Below, one piece after another: positions 9,232-18,016 of a stretch of DNA of 39,045 bases. Each line of letters opens with the position of its first letter. Position 1 is the first letter of the stretch. Source of the stretch: Sphingomonas pruni NBRC 15498 (lineage in GTDB: Bacteria > Pseudomonadota > Alphaproteobacteria > Sphingomonadales > Sphingomonadaceae). Location: contig NZ_BCYZ01000042.1 of the NCBI RefSeq assembly GCF_001598455.1, positions 1 to 39,045 of the forward strand, in the 5' to 3' direction. The position numbers were made by a program, and so were the translations under genes. A model generated the notes under the pieces. That model did not search any database, had not been told where the DNA came from, and saw only the letters and a program-made list of their open reading frames with translations.

Positions 9232-9310
9232 TTGCCTCCGTTTCCCCTCCCCCCCTCGACGGAGGCAAGAGCCCAGGGCTGCGCCAGCCTGCGCGCCCTG
9301 GGCTCACTTT
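9232..9310 (+). terminator. Tandem stem-loops ending in a rho-independent terminator (possible small RNA)
   Basis: Two hairpins abut in the GH92-GH2 gap. The first pairs 9232-9240 with 9260-9268 (nine pairs) around a 19-base C-rich loop containing CCCCTCCCCCCC. The second pairs 9269-9279 with 9295-9305 (eleven pairs, extended by GCGC/GCGC past a bulge) and is followed by TTTT at 9307-9310. The second is a convincing intrinsic terminator. The pair also resembles alphaproteobacterial small RNAs with an anti-Shine-Dalgarno C-rich loop followed by a terminator hairpin. GH2 starts only 40 bp later, so it may depend on read-through. Confidence 0.65.
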
Positions 9311-9349
9311 TGATCGCTACCCTGGGTCCGACCTCCGAGGAGAACTGCC

Positions 9350-11299
9350 ATGCACACGCTGATCGCAGCAATCGCGTCGATGATCCTGGCGATGAGCGCG
9401 ATCGACGCTCTGGCGCAGACCGCGCCGGCGGGCGATAGCGTCTATACCAGCGACCTGATGACCCGATGGGGCAGGGAGGTAACCCCCGATAACGCCTGGC
9501 GCAGCTATCCCCGGCCACAGCTGAAACGTGATCGCTGGCTCAATCTCAACGGCCTGTGGGACTATGCGATCACCAAGGATTCGGCGCCGCAGCCGATGCG
9601 GATGGATGGCCAGATCCTGGTGCCCTATCCGGTCGAATCGAAACTGTCCCGCGTCGCCCGCAAGGTCACGCCCGACGACCGCATCTGGTATCGCCGCAGC
9701 TTCACCGTGCCGCAGGATTGGGCCGGCGAGCACGTCATGCTCAATTTCGGCGCGGTCGACTTCGCCGCGACGATCTGGGTCAATGGCGCCGTCGTCGGGT
9801 CGCACAAGGGCGGCTTCGATACGTTCGGTTTCGACATCACCGACTATCTGAAGCCGGGCCGGAACGAGTTGGTGGTGCAAGTCGCGGATCCGACCAGCGC
9901 CGGCACGCAGCCACGCGGCAAGCAGATCCTCGATCCCTCGGGCATCTGGTACACCGCGGTCAGCGGCATCTGGCAGACGGTTTGGCTCGAGCCGGTGTCC
10001 AAACTCCACATCGAGGACGTTCGCGCGACCCCGGACATCGATAGGGGCGTGGTCGATATCGCGGTTGCGCTGAGCGGCTGGGCGAGCGACACCGACGCGG
10101 TAAAGTTGACCGCGAGCGCGGGCGGAAAGGTGATCGCGTCGACAGTCATCCGTGCCAATCGCCGCGCGACGCTCCCTATCCCCGATGCTCGCTTGTGGTC
10201 GCCCGATGATCCGTACCTTTATGACCTGAAGGCCGAACTCGTGACGGTCGCCAATCCCTATGCCGGACAGGATGAGCGCGATCGAAAGGCTTATGACGCT
10301 CGCTTTACCGAGGGCGAGGATCGGACCTATGCCGCGGCACGCCTGGCCGGCGCGCCGCGCGATACGGTCGACACCTATTTCGCGATGCGCAAGATCTCGA
10401 TCGGCCCAGGGCGGGTCGCGGGTCAGCCGGCGATCCTGCTCAACAACAAGCCGCTCTTCCAAAACGGGACGCTCGACCAGGGCTGGTGGCCCGACGGCCT
10501 CTATACTCCGCCTTCCGAAGAAGCGATGAAGAGCGACCTGGTCTTCCTCAAGAAGGCCGGCTTCAACATGCTGCGCAAGCATATCAAGGTCGAACCGGCG
10601 CGCTATTATTACGACGCCGATCACCTCGGCATCCTCATCTGGCAGGACATGCCGTCGGGCGGCGGCGAGGACCAGTTCGTCACCGGCACCAGCAAAAGCC
10701 AGGCGGTGCTGTCGTCTGATGCGATGGCCGAGAACCAGAACGAACTCGCCGCGATGATCGGCGATCTGCGCGCCTTTCCCTCGATCGTGATGTGGGTGGT
10801 CAACAATGAGGGTTGGGGACAGTACGATTCCGCGACCCTGGCCCGCTACGTTAAGGGCATGGATCCCAGCCGGCTGGTCGATGCCGATAGCGGGTGGCTC
10901 GACGTCGCGCCCGGCGCCTCGGACGTGTTCGATATCCACACCTATGAGGACGTGCCCAATACGCCGGCGCGCCAGTCCGCTCGCGCGATCGTGATCGGCG
11001 AATATGGCGGCATCGGCATGCCGGTCGCGGGCCATATCTGGCGGCCGGGCAAGAAAAATTGGGGCTATCAGGTCGCGACTGGCGAGCAGGATTATCTCGC
11101 CCGGTTCCGGCGCAAGATGTCGGGCGTCATCCGCGCCGCGCGCGAGGATGGGCTGAGCGCATCGGTCTATACCCAGACGACCGATGTCGAGGACGAGATC
11201 AACGGCCTGCTGACCTATGATCGCGCGCGCTCCAAGGCATCCCCGGAAGCCCTGTCGGTGATCGCCGCCCCGCTCCGGAGATTGTCGAATGAGCGGTAA
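9350..11299 (+). CDS. GH2 family exported beta-glycosidase
   Basis: Retaining beta-glycosidase of family GH2 (beta-galactosidase, beta-mannosidase and beta-glucuronidase group), 649 residues. The order is a Sec signal (cut after ALA near residue 23), a jelly-roll sugar-binding domain (about 50-220, LNGLWDYAI, WYRRSF, GGFDTFGFDIT), an immunoglobulin-like domain, and a TIM barrel. The acid/base is E487 in VVNNEGWG and the nucleophile E551 in VIGEYGG. The ATG follows GAGGAG by seven bases. It is shorter than LacZ and lacks the C-terminal domain 5. In a locus of alpha-mannosidases it could remove the core beta-mannose or a capping beta-galactose; sequence alone does not decide. The upstream terminator-like structure suggests lower expression than GH92a. 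Confidence 0.9.
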   Translation: MHTLIAAIASMILAMSAIDALAQTAPAGDSVYTSDLMTRWGREVTPDNAWRSYPRPQLKRDRWLNLNGLWDYAITKDSAPQPMRMDGQILVPYPVESKLSRVARKVTPDDRIWYRRSFTVPQDWAGEHVMLNFGAVDFAATIWVNGAVVGSHKGGFDTFGFDITDYLKPGRNELVVQVADPTSAGTQPRGKQILDPSGIWYTAVSGIWQTVWLEPVSKLHIEDVRATPDIDRGVVDIAVALSGWASDTDAVKLTASAGGKVIASTVIRANRRATLPIPDARLWSPDDPYLYDLKAELVTVANPYAGQDERDRKAYDARFTEGEDRTYAAARLAGAPRDTVDTYFAMRKISIGPGRVAGQPAILLNNKPLFQNGTLDQGWWPDGLYTPPSEEAMKSDLVFLKKAGFNMLRKHIKVEPARYYYDADHLGILIWQDMPSGGGEDQFVTGTSKSQAVLSSDAMAENQNELAAMIGDLRAFPSIVMWVVNNEGWGQYDSATLARYVKGMDPSRLVDADSGWLDVAPGASDVFDIHTYEDVPNTPARQSARAIVIGEYGGIGMPVAGHIWRPGKKNWGYQVATGEQDYLARFRRKMSGVIRAAREDGLSASVYTQTTDVEDEINGLLTYDRARSKASPEALSVIAAPLRRLSNER

Positions 11300-11377
11300 T
11301 ATACTGAATCCATAAGATAAAAACGCGCATTTGCGGTGAAGGGCGAGCCGCGCCCGAGCGGGAAAAATTGCGCCGGA

Positions 11378-11396
11378 CAATTTAATTGACAAATTG
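11378..11396 (+). promoter_or_regulatory. Candidate ROK-regulator operator overlapping a -35 element, copy 3
   Basis: CAATTTAATTGACAAATTG has inverted arms CAATTT/AAATTG around a seven-base centre and matches the copy at 6725 in 16 of 19 positions. TTGACA (11386-11391) is a perfect -35; TGAATT at 11409-11414, 17 bp later, is a possible weak -10. It ends 123 bp before the receptor ATG in an otherwise gene-free 220-bp leader. A repressor here would block the promoter. Confidence 0.55.
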
Positions 11397-11478
11397 CTTT
11401 TTATATTCTGAATTGCGGCGCGACAGGTTGGCGGACGGGCTTCGAGCCCGGCCACCGCGCCGAACGAAAAGAAAAACG

Positions 11479-11496
11479 GAGGGCGCCAACGCCCTC
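11479..11496 (+). promoter_or_regulatory. Short hairpin directly upstream of the receptor ribosome site
   Basis: GAGGGCG and CGCCCTC form a seven-pair stem with a CCAA loop. The strong ribosome site AAGGAGAGGG begins five bases later at 11501, with the ATG at 11520. The hairpin may protect the mRNA 5' end or keep the ribosome site open. No riboswitch family is recognised. Confidence 0.4.
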
Positions 11497-11519
11497 GCTC
11501 AAGGAGAGGGAAGATCCAT

Positions 11520-14500
11520 ATGAACATTCGTCACATCGATCTGTGCCGGGGGACAGCGTGCACTCGGTCGCGGGCCAGGCTGATTCGCGATCTCATGCTG
11601 ACCGCCGGCGCGGCAATCGGTTTCTCGGGCGGTTTATCCGGCATCGCGCAAGCGCAAACCGCACCCGCCACGCCCGACGCTGCCGCCCAGCCCGCAGATC
11701 CCCAGGATGGTCAGTCGGGCAGCGAGATCGTCGTTACCGGCTATCGCCAGTCGATCGAGGCCAGCTTGCGGACGAAGCGCGAGGCCAATGCCTTTATCGA
11801 CGTCATCACTGCCGAGGATGTCGGCAAATTCCCCGATAAGAACGTCGCCGACGCGCTGCAGCGCGTGCCGGGTGTCATCATTTCGCGCGACGGCGGCGAG
11901 GGCTCGCGGGTCAGCATACGCGGCCTCAATTCCGACCTCACGCTGACCGAGCTCAACGGCAATTTCATCGCCGGTACCGACAGCGGCGATCCGTCGCGGT
12001 CGTTCAACTACCTGCTGCTGCCCTCGAGCATGATCGGCAGCGTCGAAGTATACAAGTCGCCCGAAGCGCGGCTCGACGAAGGCGGGGTCGGCGGCACCGT
12101 CATCCTGCGCACGCGGCGTCCGCTCGACCTCAAACCCTGGTCGGGGTTCGTCTCGGCCGAGGGGACCGACGCGGACGTCACCAAAAAGGTCGAGCCGCAG
12201 CTGACCGGCCAGATTTCATGGCGCAACGAATCCGGCACGATCGGCTTTTTGGTCGGCGGTAGCTGGCAGAAGCGCACCAACCGCGAGATGGGAGGGTCGA
12301 CCGAGAGCTGGCAATGGTGGACCGATGGCGGCCGCAACGGGAAGCCGGCGACCGACGTCAACGGCAACGTGCTGCCCAATCAGGACGCGGTCACCTATTG
12401 GTCGGAGGACAAGGCCCCGACGACGCGATCGGGTCAGCATTATAACGGCTATTGGGCGCCGCAGTCGGTCGACGAGGACATCACCACCGACAAGCGCGAG
12501 CGCATCGGCATCCAGGCGACGATCGACATCAAACCGTTCGATAATCTGCGTCTGACCGCCAATTATTTCCGCTTCCAGCTCAACCGCACGCAAGAGGACA
12601 ACGTCCTGAAGATCCCCGAATGGGGCTATGGCAACTTCTTCACCGGGGCGAAGTTCGACAAGAGCGGCACGGTCATGGAATCGGCGACCTTCGAGGTCCC
12701 GCCGGCCGGCCAAGGCTGCTCGGCCAACACCCCGATCTGCACGATGGAAACGCCGCAGCTGTCGGGCATCTATCAGCGCGAGAAGCAGATATCGAACACC
12801 TACGACCTGCACGGCGACTGGAATCTCGGCCATCTCGCCGTGTCGTTCGCAGTCGGCAAGACCAAGTCGACCGGCGGTCCGTCGCAGCAGATGAAGGTCG
12901 CGGTGAAGCCTCGCCTGACCGGTACCGTCACGCAGAACGGCAACTTCCTGAGCAGCTGGGACTTCAGCGGCGGTGACCTGGGCATGACCTTCTCGCCCGA
13001 CGTGCAGAAGAATCTCCTGGCCGGCATCGCCCAGGTCGATACGGGATCGACCGGGTCGGGCTATACCAACAGCAGCATCGAGCAGCGCTACGCCCAGATC
13101 GACGTGACGCGCACGTTCGACGATTTCTTCATCAGCTCGATTCAGATCGGCGGCAAGTGGCGTGACGGTCGCGTCCAGCGCTCGACCGGCGAGCAGGATT
13201 GGTATGCCGATCCGGCCACGTTGCTGCGCTTCCAGGACACGCCGCAAGGTGCGGTGGCGCAGCCGTCCTTCTTCTACAGCAACCCGATCACCAATATCCC
13301 CGGCGGGTTCACGGCGTCGTCCTATCCGGCGATCAACATGGCCAGCTACCTGAACTACCTCAATTCGACCTACGGTCCCGCCGTGAAGGTCCCGCAGCCG
13401 CAGAATCTCTACAGGATCGGGGAGAAGATCTGGGCTGGCTATGCCCAGCTGAACTTCAAGTCGGGACCCGTCCGCGGCAACCTGGGCGTGCGCGTGGTGA
13501 ATACGAAACAGTCGGGCACGTCGACCGATACGCTGTATTTCGAGAACGACTATTGCGTCGACGGCCCCGGTGGCCCGTTCGATCCCAACCGGCCGATCGG
13601 CCCGGACGGCAATTGCCAGGTCATTCCGCAGAGCCAACGCGAAGTCCGCGTCTACAGCCCGAACAGCGAGTCGAAGAGCTATACGAACGTGCTGCCGAGC
13701 TTCAACATCTCGTGGGACGTCACGCCGAACCTGTTGGTCCGCGCAGCGGTTTCGAAGGTCGTCGCTCGTCCCGCCTATAACGACCTCGGTTCGGCACGCT
13801 CGCTAACCTTCCACTCGGACGCCTACACGTTCGATCGTGCGCAGTTCGGCGAACGGGCCGGCTGGTCGGGCGACGGCGGCAACTTCAACCTCTCGCCCTT
13901 CTCCGCCTGGGCGTATGACATCGGTGCGGAATGGTATTTCCACCCTGGTTCGGTGCTCGGCGTGGCCGCCTTCCGCAAGGACGTGAAGAACTTCGTCGTG
14001 CCGCTGGTGCTCGACCTGAACCAGGAAGTGCAGGGACAGACCGTGCTGGTCCAGTCCTATTCGACCCAGGCGAACGGCTCGAGCGCCGTGTCGGAAGGCG
14101 TCGAAGTCTATGCACAGCACACACTGTCGTTCGGGCTCGGTGCGCAGGTGAATTTCACCTACAATCACACCTCGGTCGCCGACGTCTCGCTCGACGGGAA
14201 GAAGATCGGCACGTCGCCACTGGTCGGCAGCGCCAAGACGCAGTGGAATGCCTCGGTCTTCTACGAAAAGGGTCCGGTGCTGCTGCGGGCGTCTTACAAT
14301 CGGCGCGGCGAGCGGGTGCAGGGTCTGGTCTCGGGTCTGAACGTTTATGACGATCCGTATCAGCAGGTCGACCTCAACGCCTCGTTCGAAGTGTTCCACA
14401 ACTTCACGATCACCGGCGCGGTGATCAACCTCACCAAGGAGACGGAACGCTCCCATCTGGGGAACGACACCACCGCGCGCTATTATTCGTCGCGTTATAC

Positions 14501-14540
14501 CGGCCGCCGCTTCTATCTTGGCGCCGCGTACAAGTTCTGA
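11520..14540 (+). CDS. TonB-dependent outer membrane receptor (Xanthomonas/Caulobacter oligosaccharide type)
   Basis: Outer-membrane active transporter of 1006 residues. A long signal peptide ends at AQA^QTAPA (about residue 45) and is followed by a Pro/Ala/Gln-rich linker. The TonB-box-like SEIVVTGYRQSIEASL and the plug domain follow, with VITAEDVGKFPDKNVADALQRVPGV, ISIRGL-like RVSIRGLNSDLTLTELNG and GGVGGTVILRTRRPLD. A 22-strand-type barrel runs to the end, terminating in FYLGAAYKF with the final Phe needed for outer-membrane assembly. The subfamily is the carbohydrate-linked group common in Caulobacter, Xanthomonas and sphingomonads. The ribosome site is very strong. It heads the GH43-GH92-GH125-GH92-kinase series, so its cargo is probably a mannose-containing oligosaccharide or glycan. 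No SusD-like partner is present, as expected outside Bacteroidetes. Confidence 0.95.
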   Translation: MNIRHIDLCRGTACTRSRARLIRDLMLTAGAAIGFSGGLSGIAQAQTAPATPDAAAQPADPQDGQSGSEIVVTGYRQSIEASLRTKREANAFIDVITAEDVGKFPDKNVADALQRVPGVIISRDGGEGSRVSIRGLNSDLTLTELNGNFIAGTDSGDPSRSFNYLLLPSSMIGSVEVYKSPEARLDEGGVGGTVILRTRRPLDLKPWSGFVSAEGTDADVTKKVEPQLTGQISWRNESGTIGFLVGGSWQKRTNREMGGSTESWQWWTDGGRNGKPATDVNGNVLPNQDAVTYWSEDKAPTTRSGQHYNGYWAPQSVDEDITTDKRERIGIQATIDIKPFDNLRLTANYFRFQLNRTQEDNVLKIPEWGYGNFFTGAKFDKSGTVMESATFEVPPAGQGCSANTPICTMETPQLSGIYQREKQISNTYDLHGDWNLGHLAVSFAVGKTKSTGGPSQQMKVAVKPRLTGTVTQNGNFLSSWDFSGGDLGMTFSPDVQKNLLAGIAQVDTGSTGSGYTNSSIEQRYAQIDVTRTFDDFFISSIQIGGKWRDGRVQRSTGEQDWYADPATLLRFQDTPQGAVAQPSFFYSNPITNIPGGFTASSYPAINMASYLNYLNSTYGPAVKVPQPQNLYRIGEKIWAGYAQLNFKSGPVRGNLGVRVVNTKQSGTSTDTLYFENDYCVDGPGGPFDPNRPIGPDGNCQVIPQSQREVRVYSPNSESKSYTNVLPSFNISWDVTPNLLVRAAVSKVVARPAYNDLGSARSLTFHSDAYTFDRAQFGERAGWSGDGGNFNLSPFSAWAYDIGAEWYFHPGSVLGVAAFRKDVKNFVVPLVLDLNQEVQGQTVLVQSYSTQANGSSAVSEGVEVYAQHTLSFGLGAQVNFTYNHTSVADVSLDGKKIGTSPLVGSAKTQWNASVFYEKGPVLLRASYNRRGERVQGLVSGLNVYDDPYQQVDLNASFEVFHNFTITGAVINLTKETERSHLGNDTTARYYSSRYTGRRFYLGAAYKF

Positions 14541-14552
14541 TCGATCGTAACC

Positions 14553-14583
14553 GGGACGGCGGTTTACTCTCCGCCGCCGTCCC
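14553..14583 (+). terminator. Stem-loop between the receptor and GH43 genes
   Basis: GGGACGGCGG (14553-14562) pairs perfectly with CCGCCGTCCC (14574-14583) around an 11-base loop. No T-run follows, so it is unlikely to be a full intrinsic terminator. It lies 13 bp after the receptor stop and 20 bp before GH43, and probably stabilises or partly terminates the mRNA so that the receptor outnumbers downstream enzymes. Confidence 0.5.
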
Positions 14584-14603
14584 AACCAAGGGGCCGAGAC
14601 GCC

Positions 14604-15674
14604 ATGCGAAGGATAGCGATGCGCCTTGCCGCGGGGCTTGCGCTAGCCGTGGCGTCCCCCGTGTACGCGTCCAACCCGATCGTGCCGGGCTGGTATGCCG
14701 ATCCCGAGATCCGTATCTTCGCCGGGCAATATTGGATCTATCCGACCTATTCGGACGACAGCGGCAAGCCCGAAGCCATGCCGCCGTTCACTGCCTCCCA
14801 ACGGGCGAAGCGCGCCAAGCCGAAGATCCGTCCGGAATATCTCAAGCAGACGTTTTTCGACGCCTTTTCCTCGCCCGATCTCGTCCATTGGACGCGGCAC
14901 CGGCACGTGCTCGACGTCGCCAGCATCAAATGGGCGGCCTATGCCGTCTGGGCACCCACGGCGATCGAGCGCGACGGCAAATATTACCTCTTCTTCGGCG
15001 CCAACGACATTCAGAGCGACAAGGAGACCGGCGGCATCGGCCTGGCGGTGTCCGACAGCCCGGGCGGCCCGTTCCACGACGCGATCGGCCATCCTTTGGT
15101 GTCCGCCTTCCACAATGGGGCGCAGCCGATCGATCCGTTCGTCTATCGCGACGACGATGGCCGGACCTATCTCTATTATGGCGGCTGGGGCCATTGTAAC
15201 GTCGTCCGGCTGAGCCCCGATCTGAAGTCGGTGGAACCCTATCCGGACGGTACCACGTGGAAGGAAATCACCCCGCCCGGCTATGTCGAGGGTTCCTTCG
15301 TGATCAAGCGCAAGGGGATCTATTATCTGATGTGGTCGGAGGGCGGCTGGACCGGCCCCGATTATCGCGTCGCCTATGCGACCGGCAAAAGCCCGCTCGG
15401 CCCGTTCAAGCCGATGGGCACCATCCTCGCGCAGGATTTCCGCATCGCCAGCGGCGCGGGACATCATTCGATGGTCAACGTGCCTGGGACCGACGATTGG
15501 TACATCGTCTATCATCGTCGGCCGCTCGGCGACGACAATGGCGATCACCGCCAACTCGCGATCGACCGGATGACGTTCAATCCCGACGGGACCATCCAGC
15601 CGGTCGTCATGACCAATGAAGGCATCGCGCCGCGGCCACTGCCGGCCATCATGAACAAGGAACGCCGATCGTGA
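14604..15674 (+). CDS. GH43 family exported glycoside hydrolase
   Basis: Inverting glycosidase with a five-bladed beta-propeller fold, 356 residues, a single-domain GH43. The three catalytic acids are visible: general base D33 in WYADPEI, pKa modulator D177 in PIDPFVYRDDDG and general acid E229 in YVEGSFVIK. The Sec signal RLAAGLALAVASPVYA is cut before S. The first ATG (14604) is used here; the second at 14619 has AAGGA five bases before it and also keeps the signal, so it is a serious alternative. The stop overlaps the next GH92 start (GTGA), so the two are coupled. GH43 usually acts on arabinofuranose, xylose or galactose side groups; here it may remove decorations that block the mannosidases. 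Family firm, substrate unknown. Confidence 0.9.
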   Translation: MRRIAMRLAAGLALAVASPVYASNPIVPGWYADPEIRIFAGQYWIYPTYSDDSGKPEAMPPFTASQRAKRAKPKIRPEYLKQTFFDAFSSPDLVHWTRHRHVLDVASIKWAAYAVWAPTAIERDGKYYLFFGANDIQSDKETGGIGLAVSDSPGGPFHDAIGHPLVSAFHNGAQPIDPFVYRDDDGRTYLYYGGWGHCNVVRLSPDLKSVEPYPDGTTWKEITPPGYVEGSFVIKRKGIYYLMWSEGGWTGPDYRVAYATGKSPLGPFKPMGTILAQDFRIASGAGHHSMVNVPGTDDWYIVYHRRPLGDDNGDHRQLAIDRMTFNPDGTIQPVVMTNEGIAPRPLPAIMNKERRS

Positions 15675-18016
15675 TCAGAACCTTTGCCACGCTGATTACC
15701 GCCGGTGGATTGTTGTCGTCGCCGATCATCGGTGCGGCGACGCCTGCATACGCCCAGCAGGCTGCGTCGCCGCAGCCCGCGTTGGTCGATCTGATCAACC
15801 CGCTGATGGGCACCGACAGCGATCATGCGCTGTCTTATGGCAACACCTATCCGGCGATCGCGGTGCCGTGGGGGATGAATTTCTGGACGCCGGTGACCGG
15901 CAAAATGGGCAGCGGCTGGGGCTACACCTATGCCGCGAAAAAGATCAACGGCATCAAGCAGACGCATCAGCCCAGCCCGTGGATGAACGATTATGCCGCG
16001 CTCGCGCTGTTCGCCGAGACCGGTCCGCTCAAAATCGAGCAAGAGGATCGCGCCAGCTGGTTCAGCCACAAGGCGGAGGAGGCGCGTCCGTACGGCTACA
16101 AGGTCTATCTCGCCGATTACGACGTCACCGCCGAAGTCACGCCGACCGCGCGCGCGGCGCAATTCCGCTTCACTTTCCCCAAGAGTGACGACGCCCACAT
16201 CCTGATCGACGGCCAGGACGGCGGATCGATGGTGACGATCGATCCGGTGAAGCGGCGGATCACCGGCTATGTCCGCAACAATAGCGGCGGTGTGCCCGAC
16301 AATTTCCACAATTACTTCGTCGCCGAATTCGACCACGATTTCACCGTCACCCGCACCTGGGACGACAATTACCAGCTTTCCGCCGCCAAAACGCGCGAGG
16401 GCGGCCATGTCGGCGCGGTCGTCAGCTTCAAGACCGAGGCGGGCGAGCAGATCGGCGTGAAGGTCGCGTCGTCGTTCATCAGCCCCGAACAGGCCGCGCG
16501 CAATCTGGACGCGGAGATCGGCAAGGACGGTTTCGACCAGACCCAGGCCAAGGCGAAGCAGGCCTGGGAAACGCAGCTGGCGCGCGTCCGGGTTGAGGAT
16601 CCGAACCTCGACAATCGCCGCACCTTCTACTCGGCGCTGTACCGCATGCTGCAATTCCCGCGGATGTTCTACGAGATCGACGCCAAGGGAAAGCCGGTCC
16701 ATTACAGCCCCTATGACGGCAAGGTCCATGCCGGCTTCATGTACACCGACAACGGCTTCTGGGACACGTGGCGCGCGGTCTTCCCGTTCTTCGCGATGAT
16801 GTATCCCGAGCGCGACGGCGAGATGATGCAGGGGCTCGTCAACACGGTGAAGGAGGGCGGCTGGCTGCCCGAATGGGCGAGCCCGGGCTATCGCGACGTG
16901 ATGATCGGCTCGAACTCGGCGAACATCATCGCCGACGCTTATGCCAATGGCGTGCGCGGCTTCGACGCCGAGACGCTGTACCAGGCGATGGTCAAGAACG
17001 CGACGACCAGCGCGGGCCGCCCCACCGACAAGAAGGGCGACGTCGTCAGCGCGGTCGGCCGTGAGGGCGTCGAATATTACAATCGGCTCGGCTACGTGCC
17101 GTACGATGTCGGCATCAACGAAAATGCCGCGCGGACCCTGGAATATGCGACCGCGGATTTCTCGCTGTCGCGGTTTGCCGCGGCGCTCGGCAAGACCGAC
17201 GATGCGAATCTCTATGCCGAACGTGCGCAGAATTATCGCAAGCTCTACGATCCGCAGTCCGGCTGGATGCGCGGACGCAACAAGGACGGGTCGTGGGAGA
17301 CGCCGTTCAACCCGTACAAATGGGGCGATGCCTTCACCGAGGGGAATGCGCTACACTACACCTGGGCGGTGATGCAGGACACGCAGGGCCTGATCGACCT
17401 GATGGGCGGCGACAAGAAGTTCGTCGATCGGCTCGACGGCATCTTTACCGCGCCGCCGATCTTCGACGACAGCTATTACGGCACGGTGATCCACGAAACG
17501 CGCGAGATGCAGATCGTCAACATGGGCCAATATGCCCATGGCAATCAGCCGATCCAGCACATGATCTATCTCTACGATTGGGCCGGGGCGCCGTGGAAAG
17601 CGCAATATCACGTCCGCGACGTGATGAAGCGGCTCTATTCGGCGACTCCCGACGGCTATCCGGGCGACGAGGATAACGGCCAGACCTCGGCCTGGTATGT
17701 CTGGTCCGCGCTCGGTTTCTATCCGGTGACGCCGACGGTCGGCCAATATGCGATCGGCAGCCCGCTATTCCGGAACGTCACCTTGACGATGCCGAACGGC
17801 AAGACGTTGACCATCGAGGCGGAGAATAACGGCCCTGACAATGTCTATATCCAGTCGGTGACGCTCAACGGCGCGCCGCACGATATAGCCTATGTCACGC
17901 GCGAAGCTCTGGCGCAGGGCGGGACGCTGCGGTTCGTGATGGGGCCGACGCCGAATAAGCAATGGGCGAGCACCAAGGCCGCCGCGCCCTTCTCGATGAG
18001 CGCGCCCGCCAAGTGA
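15671..18016 (+). CDS. GH92 exported glycosidase with Gln at the catalytic-acid position (GH92b)
   Basis: Family GH92 enzyme, 781 residues, with a Sec signal ending in PAYA^QQAA. The GTG start overlaps the GH43 stop and follows AAGGAA by eight bases. Landmarks are INPLMGTDSDHALSYGNTYPAIAVPWGMNFW, IKQTHQPSPWMNDY, GFWDTWRAVFP, EYATADF, the PGDEDNGQTSAWYVWSALGFYPVTP block and the C-terminal PNKQWAS. The acid motif reads HGNQP with Q626 (codon at 17546) instead of HGNEP, as in GH92a, while the third GH92 keeps Glu. Apart from this position the protein looks intact and well conserved, so it is not a decaying copy. It probably acts in the periplasm on a mannose-phosphate linkage or on an activated mannoside; both are inference. 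Confidence 0.92.
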   Translation: MIRTFATLITAGGLLSSPIIGAATPAYAQQAASPQPALVDLINPLMGTDSDHALSYGNTYPAIAVPWGMNFWTPVTGKMGSGWGYTYAAKKINGIKQTHQPSPWMNDYAALALFAETGPLKIEQEDRASWFSHKAEEARPYGYKVYLADYDVTAEVTPTARAAQFRFTFPKSDDAHILIDGQDGGSMVTIDPVKRRITGYVRNNSGGVPDNFHNYFVAEFDHDFTVTRTWDDNYQLSAAKTREGGHVGAVVSFKTEAGEQIGVKVASSFISPEQAARNLDAEIGKDGFDQTQAKAKQAWETQLARVRVEDPNLDNRRTFYSALYRMLQFPRMFYEIDAKGKPVHYSPYDGKVHAGFMYTDNGFWDTWRAVFPFFAMMYPERDGEMMQGLVNTVKEGGWLPEWASPGYRDVMIGSNSANIIADAYANGVRGFDAETLYQAMVKNATTSAGRPTDKKGDVVSAVGREGVEYYNRLGYVPYDVGINENAARTLEYATADFSLSRFAAALGKTDDANLYAERAQNYRKLYDPQSGWMRGRNKDGSWETPFNPYKWGDAFTEGNALHYTWAVMQDTQGLIDLMGGDKKFVDRLDGIFTAPPIFDDSYYGTVIHETREMQIVNMGQYAHGNQPIQHMIYLYDWAGAPWKAQYHVRDVMKRLYSATPDGYPGDEDNGQTSAWYVWSALGFYPVTPTVGQYAIGSPLFRNVTLTMPNGKTLTIEAENNGPDNVYIQSVTLNGAPHDIAYVTREALAQGGTLRFVMGPTPNKQWASTKAAAPFSMSAPAK

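Noticed and set aside
9317..11527. 736-codon open frame antisense to GH2
   Set aside because: Same reason: antisense to a gene with clear GH2 catalytic residues, and no family signature of its own.
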